Shown here: in pieces, positions 62,567-64,000 of the stretch
How the letters are laid out: every line of letters begins with the position of its first letter
Position numbering within the stretch: the stretch's first letter is position 1
Assembly: GCF_014696345.1 (NCBI RefSeq)
Contig: NZ_JACJPY010000002.1
Location: forward strand, 1-64,000
DNA length: 64,000 bases
Source: Pseudanabaena cinerea FACHB-1277
GTDB taxonomy: Bacteria; Cyanobacteriota; Cyanobacteriia; Pseudanabaenales; Pseudanabaenaceae
Direction: 5' to 3'
Notes under the pieces: generated by a model
Told to the model about the DNA's origin: nothing
Databases searched by the model: none
Seen by the model: only the letters and a program-made list of their open reading frames with translations
Program-made: the position numbers and the translations under genes

Positions 62567-63135
62567 AGTAGCCTCCTCTAGACTCTTAATTCCGATAATT
62601 CAAACTGCAATCTCCAAAAACACTGGCGAACTACGCCTTAGCCTGTGGCAATTTTCATGCTGCCGTAGTCAGTATGAAAACATGAAACCCTTGCTAGGAT
62701 TATTTTTTGTTTTTAAATGATTTTGTAATAAATGTTCACTCATTACAAAATCGCAATAGTGCATCAACTTAGTGATGTTTAGCGCTGTTTAGCGATGTGT
62801 CAGGTACTCCAAGGGCTTTTTGCCTGACTACAGCCTTAGTCAAGCTTTACTAAAGTTATAGTAAAGCTGTGATACATAAGTTGTAGTTTGTTGCAAGTAC
62901 CTTTAGTTGAAAATCTAAGGTTAATTGTATCCATAATAACATATGCAACCCTAGACGACTACCCATTTGCCGCCCTCCCCCCATATTTCAGCAATTTTGT
63001 TTCGGCTAAATCTTAATAAAGATATAAGTTTTGCCCCACTCAAACAGATCTTTAGGCTACATCATGCTGACAAGTCGCATTTGAAAATATAATGACATCG
63101 TGTTTCTTTGTCATACATTCCCTACATAACGTCTC
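62567..63135. promoter_or_regulatory. Divergent ilvB/petH upstream region
   Basis: No gene in 569 bp. It contains the second hairpin repeat (62641-62700), an 11-bp inverted repeat GATTTTGTAAT (62719-62729/62742-62752), and AGCTTTACTA...TAGTAAAGCT (62843-62852/62859-62868). The sequence GTA-N9-TAC at 62861 is close to, but not, the NtcA consensus GTA-N8-TAC. Confidence 0.5.
62641..62700. repeat. Dispersed hairpin repeat (copy 2)
   Basis: Related to 38609-38663: loop GCTGCCGTAGTCAGT between TTTTCAT and ATGAAAA, followed by AACCCTTGCTAGG, the inverted form of the left flank of copy 1. Confidence 0.6.
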
Positions 63136-64000
63136 ATGAGTGCAAATTCAGAAAAAGATATTCCCGTCAACATCTACCGCCCAGCTAGCCCCTTTACAGC
63201 CAAGTGCATTCTCAATGAAGTATTGGTCAGACAAGGTGCGGCTGGCGATACCCGCCACCTCAAGTTCGATATTTCTGGTGGCAGTCTACGCTATTTAGAA
63301 GGTCAGAGTATTGGTGTAATTCCTCCTGGTGAGGACAAAAATGGCAAGCCGAACAAGCTCCGTCTCTACTCGATCGCCTCTACCCGTCTAGGTGATGATC
63401 TCGATGCCAAAACCCTGTCTCTCAGCGTCAAACGTCTGGAATACACCAACGAAGCTGGCGAGTTGGTGAAGGGTGTCTGCTCTAATTTCTTAACCGATCT
63501 TAAACCTGGCGATGAGGTGAAGCTGTCAGGTCCTGTGGGCAAAGAAATGTTGCTACCCGATGATCCTAATGCCACAATCATCATGATTGCCACTGGCACA
63601 GGGATTGCTCCTTTCCGCGCTTTCCTATGGCGGATGTTTAAGGAACAGCATGAAGATTACAAATTCAATGGCTTGGCTTGGCTCTTTTTTGGTGCGCCCA
63701 CCGACAGCACCGTTTTGTACAAGGCTGATCTGGAGTGGATGGCTTATAAGCATAAGCGCAACTTCCGCTACGATGTGGCACTCAGCCGTGAACAAAAGAA
63801 TGCCAAAGGCGAAAAGATGTATATTCAAAACCGCATGGCTGAATATGCCGATGAGCTTTGGGAAGTGCTGCAAAAGCCCACCACTCATACCTATATGTGC
63901 GGTTTGCGCGGTATGGAAGATGGTATTGCTGAATTCATGACCAAGACTGCGGAAAAGAATGGCGCAAATTGGAAAGAATTTGAAAAGCAAATGAAGAAGG
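63136..64000 (+). CDS. petH: Ferredoxin-NADP+ reductase, partial at the window edge
   Basis: The first 288 codons are present; about ten more would be expected after MKK. The start ATG ([20 protein letters not shown]) has an in-frame stop at 63127-63129, so nothing precedes it. FAD binding: [15 protein letters not shown] and [21 protein letters not shown] binding: [15 protein letters not shown] and [27 protein letters not shown] is the conserved C-terminal part. It passes electrons from photosystem I ferredoxin to NADP+. The N-terminal CpcD-like phycobilisome linker domain found in most cyanobacterial petH genes is absent: this is the short form only. Confidence 0.95.
   Translation, partial: MSANSEKDIPVNIYRPASPFTAKCILNEVLVRQGAAGDTRHLKFDISGGSLRYLEGQSIGVIPPGEDKNGKPNKLRLYSIASTRLGDDLDAKTLSLSVKRLEYTNEAGELVKGVCSNFLTDLKPGDEVKLSGPVGKEMLLPDDPNATIIMIATGTGIAPFRAFLWRMFKEQHEDYKFNGLAWLFFGAPTDSTVLYKADLEWMAYKHKRNFRYDVALSREQKNAKGEKMYIQNRMAEYADELWEVLQKPTTHTYMCGLRGMEDGIAEFMTKTAEKNGANWKEFEKQMKK

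Noticed and set aside
62861-62875. NtcA site upstream of petH
   Set aside because: The half-sites GTA and TAC are nine bases apart, not eight, and no suitably placed -10 was found.

Overview
The window is cyanobacterial chromosome. The markers are chlP (geranylgeranyl reductase), a high-light-inducible protein, the start of petH (ferredoxin-NADP reductase), the bicarbonate transporters SbtA/SbtB and BicA, and very frequent HIP1 octamers (GCGATCGC). Gene content and short intergenic palindromes would fit a Pseudanabaena-like lineage, but that is an inference from general resemblance. No rRNA, tRNA, CRISPR array or intact transposase was seen.

Layout. 1-3.9 kb: a TolC-type exporter, leucyl aminopeptidase (pepA) and a small charged protein. 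4.1-8.2 kb: an accessory group with a P-loop ATPase, an NTPase-like/TPR protein, a tiny antitoxin-like ORF, a PD-(D/E)xK nuclease-like protein and a gene scrap. 8.2-10.7 kb: an aldehyde dehydrogenase and a Uma2-family protein. 10.8-19.1 kb: a 2548-residue two-partner-secretion exoprotein ending in a CHAT protease domain, then a second Uma2 gene.

19.3-37.2 kb is the most unusual part: two COP23 proteins, a trypsin-like protease, a coiled-coil membrane protein, a TpsB (ShlB/FhaC-type) outer-membrane transporter, a membrane-anchored Lon-type protease, a membrane-anchored PhnD-like binding protein, a membrane-anchored VWA-like protein, and a four-gene operon. That operon encodes a four-helix membrane protein, a tubulin/FtsZ-superfamily GTPase, a 1034-residue actin/Hsp70-fold ATPase and a lipoprotein. 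Part of the locus is poor in HIP1 sites, and its two divergent promoter regions share an 11-bp sequence. I read it as a candidate envelope-associated NTPase/protease/secretion system.

37.3-49 kb is core cyanobacterial: chlP, a small basic protein, tsaB (shortened), rsmG, an Hlip, a tlyA-type methyltransferase, a Na+/H+-type antiporter, sbtB, sbtA and bicA. The last four form a sodium-linked bicarbonate uptake island. 48.9-64 kb holds an S9 peptidase, a hybrid sensor kinase downstream of a sugar-type binding lipoprotein, a HAD phosphatase, a DUF985 cupin, an Eis-like acetyltransferase, a Zur-like Fur regulator, a DJ-1 protein, rppH, ilvB and the 5' part of petH, which lacks the phycobilisome-linker domain. 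Heptanucleotide arrays, MITE-like elements and at least two families of dispersed hairpins lie between these genes.
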